Assembly (NCBI GenBank): GCA_014075215.1
Contig: CP046177.1
Location: forward strand, 4,030,501-4,094,500
Direction of reading: 5' to 3'
DNA from: Flavobacteriaceae bacterium
GTDB lineage: Bacteria; Bacteroidota; Bacteroidia; Flavobacteriales; Flavobacteriaceae
DNA length: 64,000 nt
Under the pieces are notes generated by a model, which saw nothing but the letters and a program-made list of their open reading frames with translations, had not been told where the DNA came from and ran no database searches. This document shows positions 25,594-35,389 of this stretch, piece after piece (the first letter of the stretch is position 1; each line of letters starts with the position of its first letter). The translations under genes and the position numbers were made by a program.

Positions 25594-26584
25594 TTGATTA
25601 CCCACTTTTATACCAGTATTGATGAGTGACAGCTACTACCAGTCTATCAAATAGTCTTTCAGCGAAATAGCGTCTGTTGAGTTTATAGCAGAACTCGTCA
25701 AGATAATTCTGCAAATATTTTCCTTTAATTTTATGGTAAATACCTAACAGAGTGCGTTTTGCATTACTTATGGCTATATGCACCGATTTTAGTGTGGTAA
25801 TAGTGGTTTCTTTATTTGATTTTTCAGTAATGTGTACTTCCACATAATCACCTATGTCTACATAAGACGTGCTTTTGTCGCTAAAAACAATGCATGTATC
25901 ATCAAAATTACTATCAATAAGCGTGTTGACTTCTTCTTTTTTATGAGTATCCAAAACTTTCATTTTAAAATAACGACATTGTTTGGATTGTTTCCCAGTC
26001 TTTAAATCTTCTAAAGGTACAGACTCTGCCATTACCGCTACGTTAGATTGTTTTTGACTGCCTCTGCCTCTTTTAAGCTTTTGTCTGTCGGATTCTTTTG
26101 TTGCCACAGTAAAGTAATCTTGATCAAACTCAATCATATCTTCAAGGTCGTATAAATTATCTCGTTTTCCCATAGCCGAACGTATTCTGTGCATAAGAGA
26201 CCATATAGTGGTATAACGTGTATGGTTGAGCTGACGTTGTAATTCGGCAGCAGAAATACCTTTTTTTACTAAAAGTCATAAATGCCATAGCGAGATACCA
26301 AGTACGAATAGGTAAATTGGAGTTCTCCATCATAGTACCGCTGCGTAGAGTAGTTCTAAAACCACAATAAGAACATTGCCACATCCATTTAGACTTTAAC
26401 CAATAGTGCTTTTTTGATTGACATTTTTTGCAAATGACTCCTTCTTTTGAACGAGCCAACTTCATATGTGATTTACAGGAAAACTCATCTGGAAATTGTT
26501 CAATAAAATGTAGTAAATTCATAATTCTAAACTTTATATTAAGATACGAATTTTTAAATTAGTGGCATAATTAAGTGTAATCAA
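25594..26584 (-). mobile_element. IS1595-family element, copy 1 (inactivated)
   Basis: About 991 bp, nearly identical to 59471-60460. Ends TTGATTACCCACTT (left) and TTGATTACACTT (right, reverse complement) form short terminal inverted repeats. I do not see an obvious target duplication. The element lies between pgk and the cytochrome c peroxidase gene and its transposase is frameshifted. Confidence 0.85.
25598..26522 (-). pseudogene. Frameshifted IS1595-family transposase
   Basis: Two overlapping reading frames, 26157-26522 (zinc-ribbon N-terminus with CKKCQSKKHYW and CSYCGFRT) and 25598-26194 (catalytic part), correspond to one 307-residue protein that is intact at 59475-60398. The break is one extra T/A in a homopolymer at about 26270 (seven here, six in the intact copy). 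There are also substitutions, including DQDYF for DQAYF next to the first catalytic Asp. Confidence 0.9.
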
Positions 26585-26932
26585 ATTTTTATGTACTTGT
26601 TTAAACTTTTTGATACGCATCGGGTCAAAGAAATTATACGCCCCATTTAAAGATGAAAAAAATAATAGCTATCGCAATTACAAGCCTGTGTATGTTAAGC
26701 ATTTCATGTTCTAAAGATGGCAGTGGCTACGCTCCTGTTTCCGAAGATCCATTTGCAGGTTTAAATTTACCCAATGAATATTTTAATTATGCCAATATAG
26801 CATTACCTGCTCATTATACTACCAACAATTTTCCTCCGCCATTTCGGTTTCAGCACGCTGCTGTGGAGTTTGACAATACCCCCGTATTCTATGATAAAAA
26901 CAAGTAAAAGTTGAGATATTATTTTTACTAAT

Positions 26933-27928
26933 TTATGCAGCAAATTTAAAAGTATCTACATAGGGTGTTTGTCGTTTGACAACGGCAAACACTCTTGCTA
27001 TTAATTTGTTTCTAATAATGTTAACGGTACTCATTTTACTTTTGCCTTGTTTTATTCTTTTATGATAGTATAATTTCATTTCTGGGTTATGTTGTATAGC
27101 AGAAATAGCGCACATATTAATAATTGCTTTCAATTTTTTATTAGCCAAATGAGAGACTTTTGTACGTCCTTTAATACTAGTTCCAGATTGGTAAGGAAAA
27201 GGAGCAACACCACAATAAGAGGCAAACTTTCTCCAGTTTTCAAATTTTGAAAAATTGTCAGTAAACACAATCATCATTATAGCAGTTTGCATTCCTATAC
27301 CTTTAACACTAGTAACAAGTTTATAGGTTTCTTTTAACATTATATTTTGGTCAATAATAGCTTGCATTTGAGTATTAATCTTGTGTATTTGTTTGGTTAG
27401 TTCTGCAATCATTTTTTGTTGAACGTCAAAGATTATTTTATACTCTTTTGCTTTATAAATTCTTTTTTGTTCTTTCAAAGTAACTTTAAAACCAGCTCTT
27501 TGTTTGTTAAGTTTTGTCCTTAAAGATAAGAGACTTTTTAGTTGTAATATACTTCTTTTAGGTAGCTTACTGGGTTTAAGTTCTTCTTTTAATCGATACC
27601 CATATAGAGCAATGCGTTTGGCATCAATTTGGTCATCCTTTCCACGAGCAATACCAATAGATCTTTTAATTTCTAAACCAGAAGCTATGAAAAAAGATAA
27701 TTTTTGTTCAGTTAAAGACACAGATAATAAATGAGAGTACATTCCTGTATGTTCAAATACAAACATGGTTTCTTCTTTAGAGAAAGACGAATTTTTAAAA
27801 CTCCACTTTAGCATTAATTTAAATCCAGATTTACTGTTCTCAAACTGTTGAACAATTTGTTTAGAATAGATACAAACATCAATTAATAATTTACTGACAT
27901 CGATTCCGATAATTTCATTTGTTTTCAT
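26933..27928 (-). CDS. IS110-family DEDD transposase (copy 2)
   Basis: 331 residues, identical in sequence to the product of 14765-15760, with the same DEDD residues (GIDVSK, FVFEHTG, DDQIDAKR) and C-terminal SGTS motif. Intact and probably active. Confidence 0.95.
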   Translation of the reverse strand: MKTNEIIGIDVSKLLIDVCIYSKQIVQQFENSKSGFKLMLKWSFKNSSFSKEETMFVFEHTGMYSHLLSVSLTEQKLSFFIASGLEIKRSIGIARGKDDQIDAKRIALYGYRLKEELKPSKLPKRSILQLKSLLSLRTKLNKQRAGFKVTLKEQKRIYKAKEYKIIFDVQQKMIAELTKQIHKINTQMQAIIDQNIMLKETYKLVTSVKGIGMQTAIMMIVFTDNFSKFENWRKFASYCGVAPFPYQSGTSIKGRTKVSHLANKKLKAIINMCAISAIQHNPEMKLYYHKRIKQGKSKMSTVNIIRNKLIARVFAVVKRQTPYVDTFKFAA

Positions 27929-27953
27929 AATTTTGTAATTAGATATTAATAAT

Positions 27954-28093
27954 AGTTACTTAAACTAAGACCTTTAATAAGGGCAGAAACTGAAATTCTA
28001 TATGGTTCTAAGTAACTTTTAAAAAGAACGGAGACTAATACGGGGGATGGCTCTAAAAAGCTAGCTGGCCGCTAAAGTTCACTCCGTTCTTTT
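27954..28093 (-). ncRNA. Candidate bridge (guide) RNA region of IS110 copy 2
   Basis: Same two stem-loops as at 15786-15925, with the loop segments matching the element's ends. Identity between copies is expected from recent transposition and is not independent support. Confidence 0.55.
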
Positions 28094-29209
28094 GTGTTTT
28101 TGGTTATCAACAAAATAAGAGTTATTAACAAAGAAAAAAAGAAGCAAAAAAAGAAATTTCATCATAACTATTATGTTTTTATTTTAAGTAATTATTTCTA
28201 TTTGCTAATCTAAAGGCTGACAATCCTGTTACCAATGCAGGCGCAACGTTGGGAAGAGTGCTTTTTTACGATAAAAAACTAAGTGCAAACGAAACTGTAT
28301 CATGTGCTTCCTGCCACAAACAGGAACACGGCTTTTCAGATCCGGATGTTTTGAGTATAGGATTTAATGGCGAAAATACCCGAAGACATTCTATGGGTAT
28401 CGTAAATGCGAAGTTTTATTATAGTGGAAAATTCTTTTGGGATGAACGCGCAGCGACCTTGGAAGATCAAGTCTTAATGCCTTTTCAGGATCCTGTGGAA
28501 ATGGGTTTGACACTAGATAGGTTGACGCAAATTGTAAGGAGTCAATCCTACTATCCGCCGCTTTTTGAAAATGCATTTGGTGATGCATCCATAACAACGG
28601 ATAGAATATCAAAAGCACTGGCCCAATTTATAAGAAGCTTAGTCAGTGCTACCTCCAAATACGACATGGCCAGAAGTGAAGTACAGTCGCCTATTATTGA
28701 TTTTCCAGGTTTTACCCAACAGGAAAACGAGGGCAAAAGATTATTTTTCTTGCCTATACAAACTACCTCCGGAAGTATGGTAAATTGTGCGGGTTGTCAT
28801 GTATCGGAAGCATTTGTTGGCCCAATACCTAACGGGCCGTTTGGCACAACAACTTCAACGAATAATGGTTTGGATGCCATTTCCACTACCGATCTGGGAG
28901 CTACCAATAACACTAATGATATAGGAAAATTTAAAACCCCTTCTCTAAAAAATATTGCTATTCGCCCGCCTTATATGCACGACGGACGTTTTGCTACACT
29001 GGAAGAAGTACTGAATCACTATAGTACGGGAATTCAAAATCACCCAAACCTTTCCGCTCCGTTGCTGAATTCTAACGGAAACCCGATTCAACTGAACTTA
29101 TCTCAAACAGAAAAAGATGCAATCATTGCTTTTTTACATACACTTACAGACTATGAGATGCTTGCAGATGAAAAATACAGCGATCCGTTTCAATAAATTA
29201 TTACTCAAT

Positions 29210-29371
29210 GAGGCCTTTGCAGCATTGATTTGGCAAAAAAGTTCGACGCCCGAAGAAAATTTTCAACCGGAATAACCTGTTGGTTTTGAGGATTTAAAAT
29301 TTTCGAGAAGGAAGAAATTTGAAGCCAAATCAATTTTAATACGGAATATATCCCTATTTTGCAAAGGTCTC
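29210..29371 (+). repeat. MITE-like repeat A, copy 2 (162 bp)
   Basis: Terminal inverted repeats of the GAGACCTTTGCAAAAT type (left end GAGGCCTTTGCAGCAT). A 5-bp duplication TCAAT flanks it (29205-29209 and 29372-29376). It lies just after the peroxidase stop codon. Confidence 0.87.
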
Positions 29372-29428
29372 TCAATACTATATAAGCACATATTCTCTAA
29401 TGTATAAAGGTGAATTTTTATATGCTTT

Positions 29429-30233
29429 TTAATTAAGGATGTAATATTCCCATACTGCTGTTACAAAATAGTCGTTATCTTCAGTTATATTATCTGTAAA
29501 CCAGCCTATAGAAAGTAGTTGCCCTTCGTTAAAAGTCCAAGGTGTATCCGATGTAATTATAACTGTGCGGCCATTATCTACGGAAAACTTTTCACCGCTT
29601 ATAGAGTAGGTGCCGCTACCCGAAAAACTGCATCCCTGTTCAACACAAGAGTAGGTGTAATCCGAACCCCTTTGGTTTCCATCAACTGATAACAGAAAAT
29701 AGGCAGAATTAATTTCATCCCCTGGGTTTGAACTGTCAGAACTTATTCTTATAATTACTTTTAGCAACCTGCCGCTGTAGGGAGCTACCCAAATATTTTT
29801 ATAAGAATCTCTACTGGTTTCGGAATCATCGGGGCTATCGCCTCCAGCAGAAGGCATCCAATAATAACAGTTATTGCAAAAGTTTCGTGTATTGAAAGCA
29901 TGGTATGTTACTTCATTCCTGTATATCCCTCTTTGCTCAGAAAAAGGTTTCCATTGTATACCATCCCAGTAATAATATCCAGGAATTACATTATCTGGAG
30001 CTATTCCAAAGGTTGCTGTATTGTAAACCATCATTGAGGTGACTATCCTTGCCCCAATGGAATCGTTGGACGAACGTGCAGTTAGTGCTACACGTGGCAC
30101 TAACATTCCTTTATTAGTTGATTGTACATCTAAAGCAGCTGTGGGGTTGGGCTGCGTTCCGATTCCTACTCCTCCTTGGGCAAATATTCCGCCAGGGGAA
30201 AGGACTAACGTGAACTCATTTAAAGAATTGAAA
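29429..30233 (-). pseudogene. 5'-truncated surface/fibre-like protein gene
   Basis: The frame is open from the IS1595 junction at 30233 to a stop at 29429. It reads QGGVGIGTQPNPTAALDVQS then TNKGMLVPRVALTA, the N-terminal pattern of many secreted Bacteroidota fibre-like proteins, where it normally follows directly on a signal peptide. The downstream part has a YYYWDGIQWKPF segment and a Cys-rich, beta-rich tail that I do not recognise. The signal peptide and start codon are missing: an in-frame TAA lies just across the IS junction. The only in-frame ATG (30106) is inside the conserved motif. Upstream bases resemble repeat C, so the 5' end was probably lost there before the IS arrived. Confidence 0.65.
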
Positions 30234-31317
30234 GGCTCTAGTTAATAACAGCTATTATTTGTATATTTAATACATGAATTTACAAGAAATAAAGCGAGGA
30301 ATTTCCATGCTTTCCCAATCTGAAAGGCAGGAATTGTTAAAAGAATTGTCAACATCACCAAAAGATTCAGTTCCAACGGTAAGAAGCCAAGAATCTAGGC
30401 GTTTTTTATTAGACAATAAGTTAGGTTGTTGCGCCCATTGCTCGCATCCAAAGTATGTAAAATTTGGTATTGACAAAGGCTCTCAGCGCTATAAGTGTAA
30501 ATCCTGCAAACGCAGTTTTACAGAATACACAGGTACTTGGATGGCAGGTTTGCAACATAAGGACAAGATTGATGACTACCTTGAATTAATGCTAGAAGAA
30601 AAGAGCTTAGATAAGATAAAAGTAGCCTTATCGATAAACAAGAAAACGGCTTTTGACTGGCCTCATAAGATATTAGTCCCATTATCAGAAAACGATAAAG
30701 ATGATTTTACAGGCATTACAGAAAGTGATGAGACCTTCTTTTTAAATTCAGAAAAAGGGCGACCAGTAAATCATCGGGAATCAAGAAAACGTGGTGGTAG
30801 CTCTAAAACCAAAGGCATCAGTAATGATCAAGTAGCTGTTATTGTAACCCAAGATAGAACATCTAATCCAGATATTACTGTAGCCACTATGGGAAGATTA
30901 AAGAAAATAGATATTGTAAATGCTATTGGCAGCAGAATAAAGGCAAGTAAAGCCATTTTATGTAGGGACACACATCTAAGCTACAAAGGATTTGCAATAG
31001 ACAATAAAATAGAGCATCACACTCTAAAAGGCGTCATAAAACAACGTGTCAAAAACAAAGTGTATCATATACAACATGTCAACTCAACTCATAACAGAGT
31101 TAAGAAATGGATAGATAACAAGTTTTGGGGAGTATCTACCAAATACTTGCAACAATATTTGAACTGGTATCGCATCAAAGAAAAATTAAAATATAGAAAC
31201 GATAAACTCAATGCCTTTGTAAATAAAGTGTCAGAACATATTAATGCGTATCAAAAATATCAAAATATTGGATTGAAGTATCAAAAATTAATATCAACGC
31301 AATTTTAAACTAGAGCC
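30234..31317 (+). mobile_element. IS1595-family element of a second type
   Basis: A 1084-bp element bounded by GGCTCTAGTT and its inverted complement AACTAGAGCC, with a perfect 8-bp target duplication AATTGAAA at 30226-30233 and 31318-31325. It contains one intact transposase. Confidence 0.93.
30274..31308 (+). CDS. IS1595-family transposase
   Basis: Transposase of 344 residues. A zinc-ribbon lies at about 52-78 (CCAHCSHPKYVKFG and YKCKSCKRSF), followed by an ISXO2-like DDE domain whose first acidic residues are in ESDETFF (about 150). HVNSTHNRVKKWIDNKFWGV near 265 is the typical IS1595 C-terminal motif. It shares the family but little sequence with the 307-residue type at 59475. Confidence 0.93.
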   Translation: MNLQEIKRGISMLSQSERQELLKELSTSPKDSVPTVRSQESRRFLLDNKLGCCAHCSHPKYVKFGIDKGSQRYKCKSCKRSFTEYTGTWMAGLQHKDKIDDYLELMLEEKSLDKIKVALSINKKTAFDWPHKILVPLSENDKDDFTGITESDETFFLNSEKGRPVNHRESRKRGGSSKTKGISNDQVAVIVTQDRTSNPDITVATMGRLKKIDIVNAIGSRIKASKAILCRDTHLSYKGFAIDNKIEHHTLKGVIKQRVKNKVYHIQHVNSTHNRVKKWIDNKFWGVSTKYLQQYLNWYRIKEKLKYRNDKLNAFVNKVSEHINAYQKYQNIGLKYQKLISTQF

Positions 31318-31369
31318 AATTGAAAGTTTAAAGAAATTCTTTTACCTTTTGTTTTTTAAAATTTCACAA

Positions 31370-32719
31370 CTATTTTAAAAGCCTGAAAATATCATTTCCA
31401 TTGGCAAATAACAGCAGTGCAATCAGCAAAATAAAACCGACTATTTGAGCATATTCCAAAAATTTATCTCCCGGTTTTTTGCCTGTGATCATTTCCCACA
31501 GGGTAAAAACAACATGTCCTCCATCTAAAGCCGGAATAGGCAACAGGTTCATAAAACCCAGCATAATAGATAACAAAGCGGTCAATCTCCAGAAATCTTC
31601 GGCATTCCACTTAGCAGGAAATATATCTCCTATGGAAATAAAACCTCCCAGTCCTTTATACGCACCGGTTTCCGGATTCAAAACCTTTTTTAATTGCTTC
31701 ATATAATCTGTTAGTGTTTTATATGCTTCTTCAACACCTCTAGGGATGGCTTGTCCAAACGTATACGTTTTTGTTTTCAGTGTCAAATAACCCATCCTAT
31801 CCAAGTTACTTACTTTAGGCTGAAACGGAATCATACCAATTCGCCCCAGGCTATCCAGTTTAAGGCCGATATTTACGATATCATCTCCTCTTTTTACTTT
31901 AATAAAAACCGAGTCGTTTTTATATTTGGCAAGCTCATCCTTAACCAAATCATAATAGGGGGTTGCTACTTCATTGACCGAAACGACAATGTCTTTAAAC
32001 TTAAGTTCCCCATTTTTATTTGGGGAATTTTCGTCAAAGTCTTTTCCAATTACAAAAGGAATTCTCCAGCTTACAAAAAGCCCACCGTTTTTACCTCTTT
32101 TTAGCAATTCATCAATAAAGTCTACAGGAATTTCTTTCTCTATAATTTCTCCACCTCTTTCAATTTTAAATGTATTTCCGTTGATAAACTCAAGGTTAAC
32201 ACGATTAAAATTGATGATCTTATTACCATCTACGGATACTATTTTATCTCCATTCTGCAAGCCCAATTTTTGTCCTAGTGTTCCTTCAACCCATATACCT
32301 GCTTTTAAACTATCATTGACAACGTATTTCTCCCCATAAGCATACATGAGCATTATATAGATTAGAATACCTAATACGAAGTTTACAAAAACACCTCCTA
32401 ACATGATGATTAACCGTTGCCATGCCGGCTTAGACCGAAATTCCCAGGGCTGAGGTTCCCCCTTCATTTGTTCGGTATCCATACTCTCGTCAATCATCCC
32501 GGCAATTTTAACATATCCGCCCAAAGGAATCCAACCAATACCGTATACGGTTTCTCCGATTTTTTTCTTTACTAATGAAAACTTATAATCAAAGAACAAA
32601 TAAAATTTTTCTACTTTGGTTTTAAATAGTTTTGCAGGGATAAAATGACCTAATTCATGTAAGACAATCAACAGAGAAAGGCTTAAAATAAATTGGGATG
32701 CTTTTATTAGTATTTCCAT
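31370..32719 (-). CDS. rseP: RseP site-2 zinc metalloprotease
   Basis: Intramembrane protease of 449 residues. The zinc-binding HELGH is in the first helix (about 20-26), two PDZ-like regions occupy the periplasmic middle (LGQKLGLQNGDKIVSVDGNK is the first), and the C-terminal LLPIPALDGGHVVF holds the third metal ligand. RseP-type proteases cleave membrane-bound anti-sigma factors and signal-peptide remnants. Length is normal. No dxr gene precedes it here. Confidence 0.95.
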   Translation of the reverse strand: MEILIKASQFILSLSLLIVLHELGHFIPAKLFKTKVEKFYLFFDYKFSLVKKKIGETVYGIGWIPLGGYVKIAGMIDESMDTEQMKGEPQPWEFRSKPAWQRLIIMLGGVFVNFVLGILIYIMLMYAYGEKYVVNDSLKAGIWVEGTLGQKLGLQNGDKIVSVDGNKIINFNRVNLEFINGNTFKIERGGEIIEKEIPVDFIDELLKRGKNGGLFVSWRIPFVIGKDFDENSPNKNGELKFKDIVVSVNEVATPYYDLVKDELAKYKNDSVFIKVKRGDDIVNIGLKLDSLGRIGMIPFQPKVSNLDRMGYLTLKTKTYTFGQAIPRGVEEAYKTLTDYMKQLKKVLNPETGAYKGLGGFISIGDIFPAKWNAEDFWRLTALLSIMLGFMNLLPIPALDGGHVVFTLWEMITGKKPGDKFLEYAQIVGFILLIALLLFANGNDIFRLLK

Positions 32720-32748
32720 TTGGAATTATGTCAAATGTTAAAAACGCA

Positions 32749-32756
32749 CAAATGTA
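32749..32756 (-). promoter_or_regulatory. Candidate -7 element for rseP
   Basis: TACATTTG on the minus strand fits TAnnTTTG and ends 29 nt before the rseP ATG. Confidence 0.4.
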
Positions 32757-32854
32757 CGGTTTTAAAGAGAGTTGTAAAAACCCTGATTGAATTTCGTATT
32801 CTTTTTTAATATCATTTTAACTTTGAGATAGTACTAAATAGTTCCGTAATAAAC

Positions 32855-32862
32855 TAAATTTG
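32855..32862 (+). promoter_or_regulatory. Candidate -7 element for the SCO gene
   Basis: TAAATTTG fits TAnnTTTG and lies 37 nt before the ATG at 32900. A TTTG occurs upstream but at 29 nt, longer than the usual spacing. Confidence 0.4.
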
Positions 32863-32899
32863 TATTGTTTTTGTCAACGTATTGAAAACTATTTTTTTA

Positions 32900-33580
32900 A
32901 TGAATCTTCGTTTTTTTAAAAAATCCCTCCCTACATTTATCTTTCTGATTGTATTTTCTATTGTTGGGATTACGGTATTCTTTCATATCTTAAAAACAGA
33001 AGAAACGTTGACTGTATTTAATCCGTCAGACGTCAATCCGAGGTTGGTAGACGCCTCGGTAAAACACATTCGGAATCATCATACCATTGCTGATTTTTCA
33101 TTGATCAATCAAAACGGAGAACCGGTTACTCATAAAGACTACGAAGGAAAGATTTATATTGCCGATTTCTTTTTTACACGTTGTCAAAGTATCTGTATAA
33201 CCATGGCATATCATATGCAAGAACTACAGGAGTATTACAAAAACGACGATGAAATCATGTTTCTTTCTCACTCGGTAACTCCCGGAATCGATAGTGTTCC
33301 CGTATTAAAAGCCTATGCCATTGAAAAAGGTGTAAATGATATCAAATGGAATGTAGCTACCGGGTCTAAAAAACACATTTACGATTTGGCCCGCAAGAGC
33401 TATTTTACTGCTTTGGATGAAGGCGAAAGCGACGAAAATGACTTTATTCATACGGAGCAATTTGTTTTGATAGATAAAAAAAGATGTATTCGCGGTTTTT
33501 ATGATGGTACCAAAAAAGAAGATATGGAAAAAATAAAAACAGCTATTGCTTTGCTAAAAAAGGAGTATGCCAAAAAATAA
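32900..33580 (+). CDS. SCO1/SenC family protein
   Basis: Membrane-anchored thioredoxin-fold protein of about 226 residues, with an N-terminal helix (LPTFIFLIVFSIVGITVFF), the copper-binding motif CQSIC at about 97-101 and the distal His in DFIHTEQFVLID. SCO proteins deliver copper to cytochrome oxidase or act as thiol reductases. I chose the ATG at 32900; a TTG at 32882 is in frame. Divergent from rseP, with both candidate promoters in the shared spacer. Confidence 0.92.
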   Translation: MNLRFFKKSLPTFIFLIVFSIVGITVFFHILKTEETLTVFNPSDVNPRLVDASVKHIRNHHTIADFSLINQNGEPVTHKDYEGKIYIADFFFTRCQSICITMAYHMQELQEYYKNDDEIMFLSHSVTPGIDSVPVLKAYAIEKGVNDIKWNVATGSKKHIYDLARKSYFTALDEGESDENDFIHTEQFVLIDKKRCIRGFYDGTKKEDMEKIKTAIALLKKEYAKK

Positions 33581-33715
33581 ATCAATACTTTATATTGGAT
33601 TCTATTTTCTTAGTACGCCCTAGTATTTTGCAGGCTTTAAACAACAACTGTAAAAATTATGAGTTCATTGTAAAAACAGATTGACTTTTTATAGCAGCCT
33701 ATTTTTTATGATTAT

Positions 33716-33878
33716 GAGACCTTTGCAAAATTGATTTGGCAAAAAAGTTCGACGCCCGAAGAAAATTTTAAACCGGAGTAACCTGTTGGTTTTTGAGGAT
33801 TTAAAATTTTCGAGAAGGAAGAAATTTGAAGCCAAATCAATTTCAATACAAAATATATCACTATTTTGCAAAGGTCTC
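33716..33878 (+). repeat. MITE-like repeat A, copy 3 (163 bp)
   Basis: Both ends GAGACCTTTGCAAAAT are intact and perfect. No clean target duplication is seen. The rest of 33581-34033 is AT-rich and holds no gene. Confidence 0.85.
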
Positions 33879-34033
33879 ATATTTTAGTTGACTCACCTCT
33901 TAATATATCGTATATTTGGCCGGAAGGCTTCAAAAACTTTTATTATAAACCTCGCAGGCATATCACCATTTGTTTGTGTTGTTTTCAAAAGCATTTGGTT
34001 TTAGAAGTTCCTTTATAAACTTTTATAACTTTA

Positions 34034-34214
34034 ACCCGTTGTGCATTTTGAACTAAAAAGTAAATTTAAACCTCAGTTCGAGTGATTTTGAGCTACGAAA
34101 AATCGTATCGAGAACATATTTAGAGCAAAAATTCTATTCTCGATACAAATTTTTCTTATTTTCAATCGAAAAATTTACTCGAATTGACGAATTTTATCAA
34201 AATGCACAACGGGT
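34034..34214. repeat. MITE-like repeat B, copy 1 (181 bp)
   Basis: Perfect 18-bp terminal inverted repeats ACCCGTTGTGCATTTTGA and a 7-bp flanking duplication AACTTTA (34027-34033 and 34215-34221). The interior has further inverted repeats around TCGAGTGATTTT and AAAATCGTATCGAG. It differs from copy 2 by only a few bases. Non-coding. Confidence 0.88.
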
Positions 34215-34257
34215 AACTTTACAACTTTCAAACCGGAAACCATAACCCCTGAGCACT

Positions 34258-35289
34258 TTGAAAAAAATACGAATCTTATCATTAGACGGAGGCGGTATGA
34301 GAGGGATCATCCCTGCCACTGTACTCAACTATGTAGAGCAGCAACTCATTGAAAAAACCCAAAACCCCCATGCCCGTATAGCAGATTATGTTGATTTTAT
34401 TGCGGGTACCAGTACCGGAGGCATTCTCGGAGCACTCTATCTGGCACCGGCCGGAAAGGCAATACAAAACGGAGCGACATCTAAATATACGGCATCCGAA
34501 GCACTGGACTTTTATATTAAAGAAGGGTATGGTATATTTAATAAATCTAAAAAAAGCAGTTGGTTTGGCATTCGGAAACTTTTTAATGCCGTCAAATACG
34601 ACTCGAAAATACTGGAACAAGTTTTACTTCGGGAGTTCGAAGATTTAAAATTGTACAGCCTGTTGAGACCTTGTATTATTACAACCTATAATATACTTTC
34701 AAAATCGTCTTTCTTTTTTAATAGCAGAGAGCCCGCAGAAAAAGAAAGAGAATTTTATATAAGAGATGTGTTGCGGTCTACCTCTGCAGCACCTACCTAT
34801 TTTCCGCCTGCCTTTATTCCTAATTTAAAAAAATCAGATCAAAATATGGTAAATATAGATGGAGGTGTGTTTGCAAATAACCCGGCCTTATGTGCCTATT
34901 CGGAATGCCGTAATAGTATCTTTGAACAGATTGCTTTTCCAAAAGCAAAGGACATGCTTGTGCTTTCAATTGGTACGGGAGGGGGTGGTTTTCAGCTTCC
35001 AAATGTCCAAAAAAGCCATCGCTGGAGTTTGATCAACTGGGCAAAAAGCATTCCGGAGATCATGATGGACGGTAGCATTGATACGGTAAGCTATCAGATG
35101 GAGCATATTTTTGATACCGTCAGGGAAAACGGAAAAAGCAATTACAAAAGAATTGATGTTCCAAAGGAGAAAAGAACCTATTCGGGTGATATGGCAGATG
35201 CTTCTCCGGAAAACATTGAGGCTCTTAAACATGCGGGCATGGCTGCATTACAAGAGGCTAACAAAAAAAGGAAGGAGAGCACACTTTAG
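34258..35289 (+). CDS. Patatin-like phospholipase
   Basis: Cytoplasmic acyl hydrolase of 343 residues. The oxyanion loop DGGGMRG is at about 9-15, the nucleophile Ser in GTSTGG at about 48-53, and the catalytic Asp in IDGGVFANNP at about 200. The start is a TTG at 34258, chosen because KKIRILSLDGGGMRG is the normal N-terminus; no ATG is available before the motif. It is flanked on both sides by MITE-like repeats. Some patatins are effectors in phage defence, but no sensor gene is adjacent. Confidence 0.9.
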   Translation: MKKIRILSLDGGGMRGIIPATVLNYVEQQLIEKTQNPHARIADYVDFIAGTSTGGILGALYLAPAGKAIQNGATSKYTASEALDFYIKEGYGIFNKSKKSSWFGIRKLFNAVKYDSKILEQVLLREFEDLKLYSLLRPCIITTYNILSKSSFFFNSREPAEKEREFYIRDVLRSTSAAPTYFPPAFIPNLKKSDQNMVNIDGGVFANNPALCAYSECRNSIFEQIAFPKAKDMLVLSIGTGGGGFQLPNVQKSHRWSLINWAKSIPEIMMDGSIDTVSYQMEHIFDTVRENGKSNYKRIDVPKEKRTYSGDMADASPENIEALKHAGMAALQEANKKRKESTL

Positions 35290-35330
35290 ATGAAATGATA
35301 GCACTGTTCATCTCCGAAAATGAATAGCCC

Positions 35331-35380
35331 GGTGCCTTTGCAACATTGATTCGGAGAAAGTTCAACCTTTGAAGAAAATC
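35331..35380 (+). repeat. Repeat A, degenerate left end
   Basis: About 50 bp matching the left end of repeat A with several substitutions, lying directly before the full copy at 35390. Probably an older insertion. Confidence 0.55.
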
Positions 35381-35389
35381 TAATCCTCT

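Larger units (their letters stand above)
26879..28216 (-). mobile_element. IS110-family insertion sequence, copy 2
   Basis: Same 1338-bp segment and orientation as 14711-16048, offset by exactly 12168 bp at both ends. It interrupts the cytochrome c peroxidase gene, so this insertion is dated after that gene was functional. Confidence 0.9.
26653..29196 (+). pseudogene. Di-haem cytochrome c peroxidase gene split by IS110
   Basis: The N-terminal fragment (26653-26878) is a lipoprotein start: signal ending MLSISC at the lipidated Cys, then SEDPFAGLNLPNEYF. The IS110 copy interrupts after FDNTP. The C-terminal part (28217-29196) resumes ADNPVTNAGATLGRVLFYDK and has two haem c sites, CASCHKQEHG and CAGCHVSEAF, plus PYMHDGRFATLEEVL, all typical of CcpA/MauG-type peroxidases that reduce hydrogen peroxide in the periplasm. 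Removing the element with a CCGGGG target restores one frame of about 400 residues. The C-terminal piece alone has no signal peptide and would not be exported. Confidence 0.88.

Noticed and set aside
25598..26522. Programmed frameshifting in the IS1595 transposase at the 7-A run
   Set aside because: The nearly identical copy at 59475 has six A and one continuous frame, so this is a simple indel.
34258..35289. Patatin gene as a CBASS-type phage-defence effector
   Set aside because: No CD-NTase or other sensor gene adjoins it; neighbours are MITE-like repeats and housekeeping genes.
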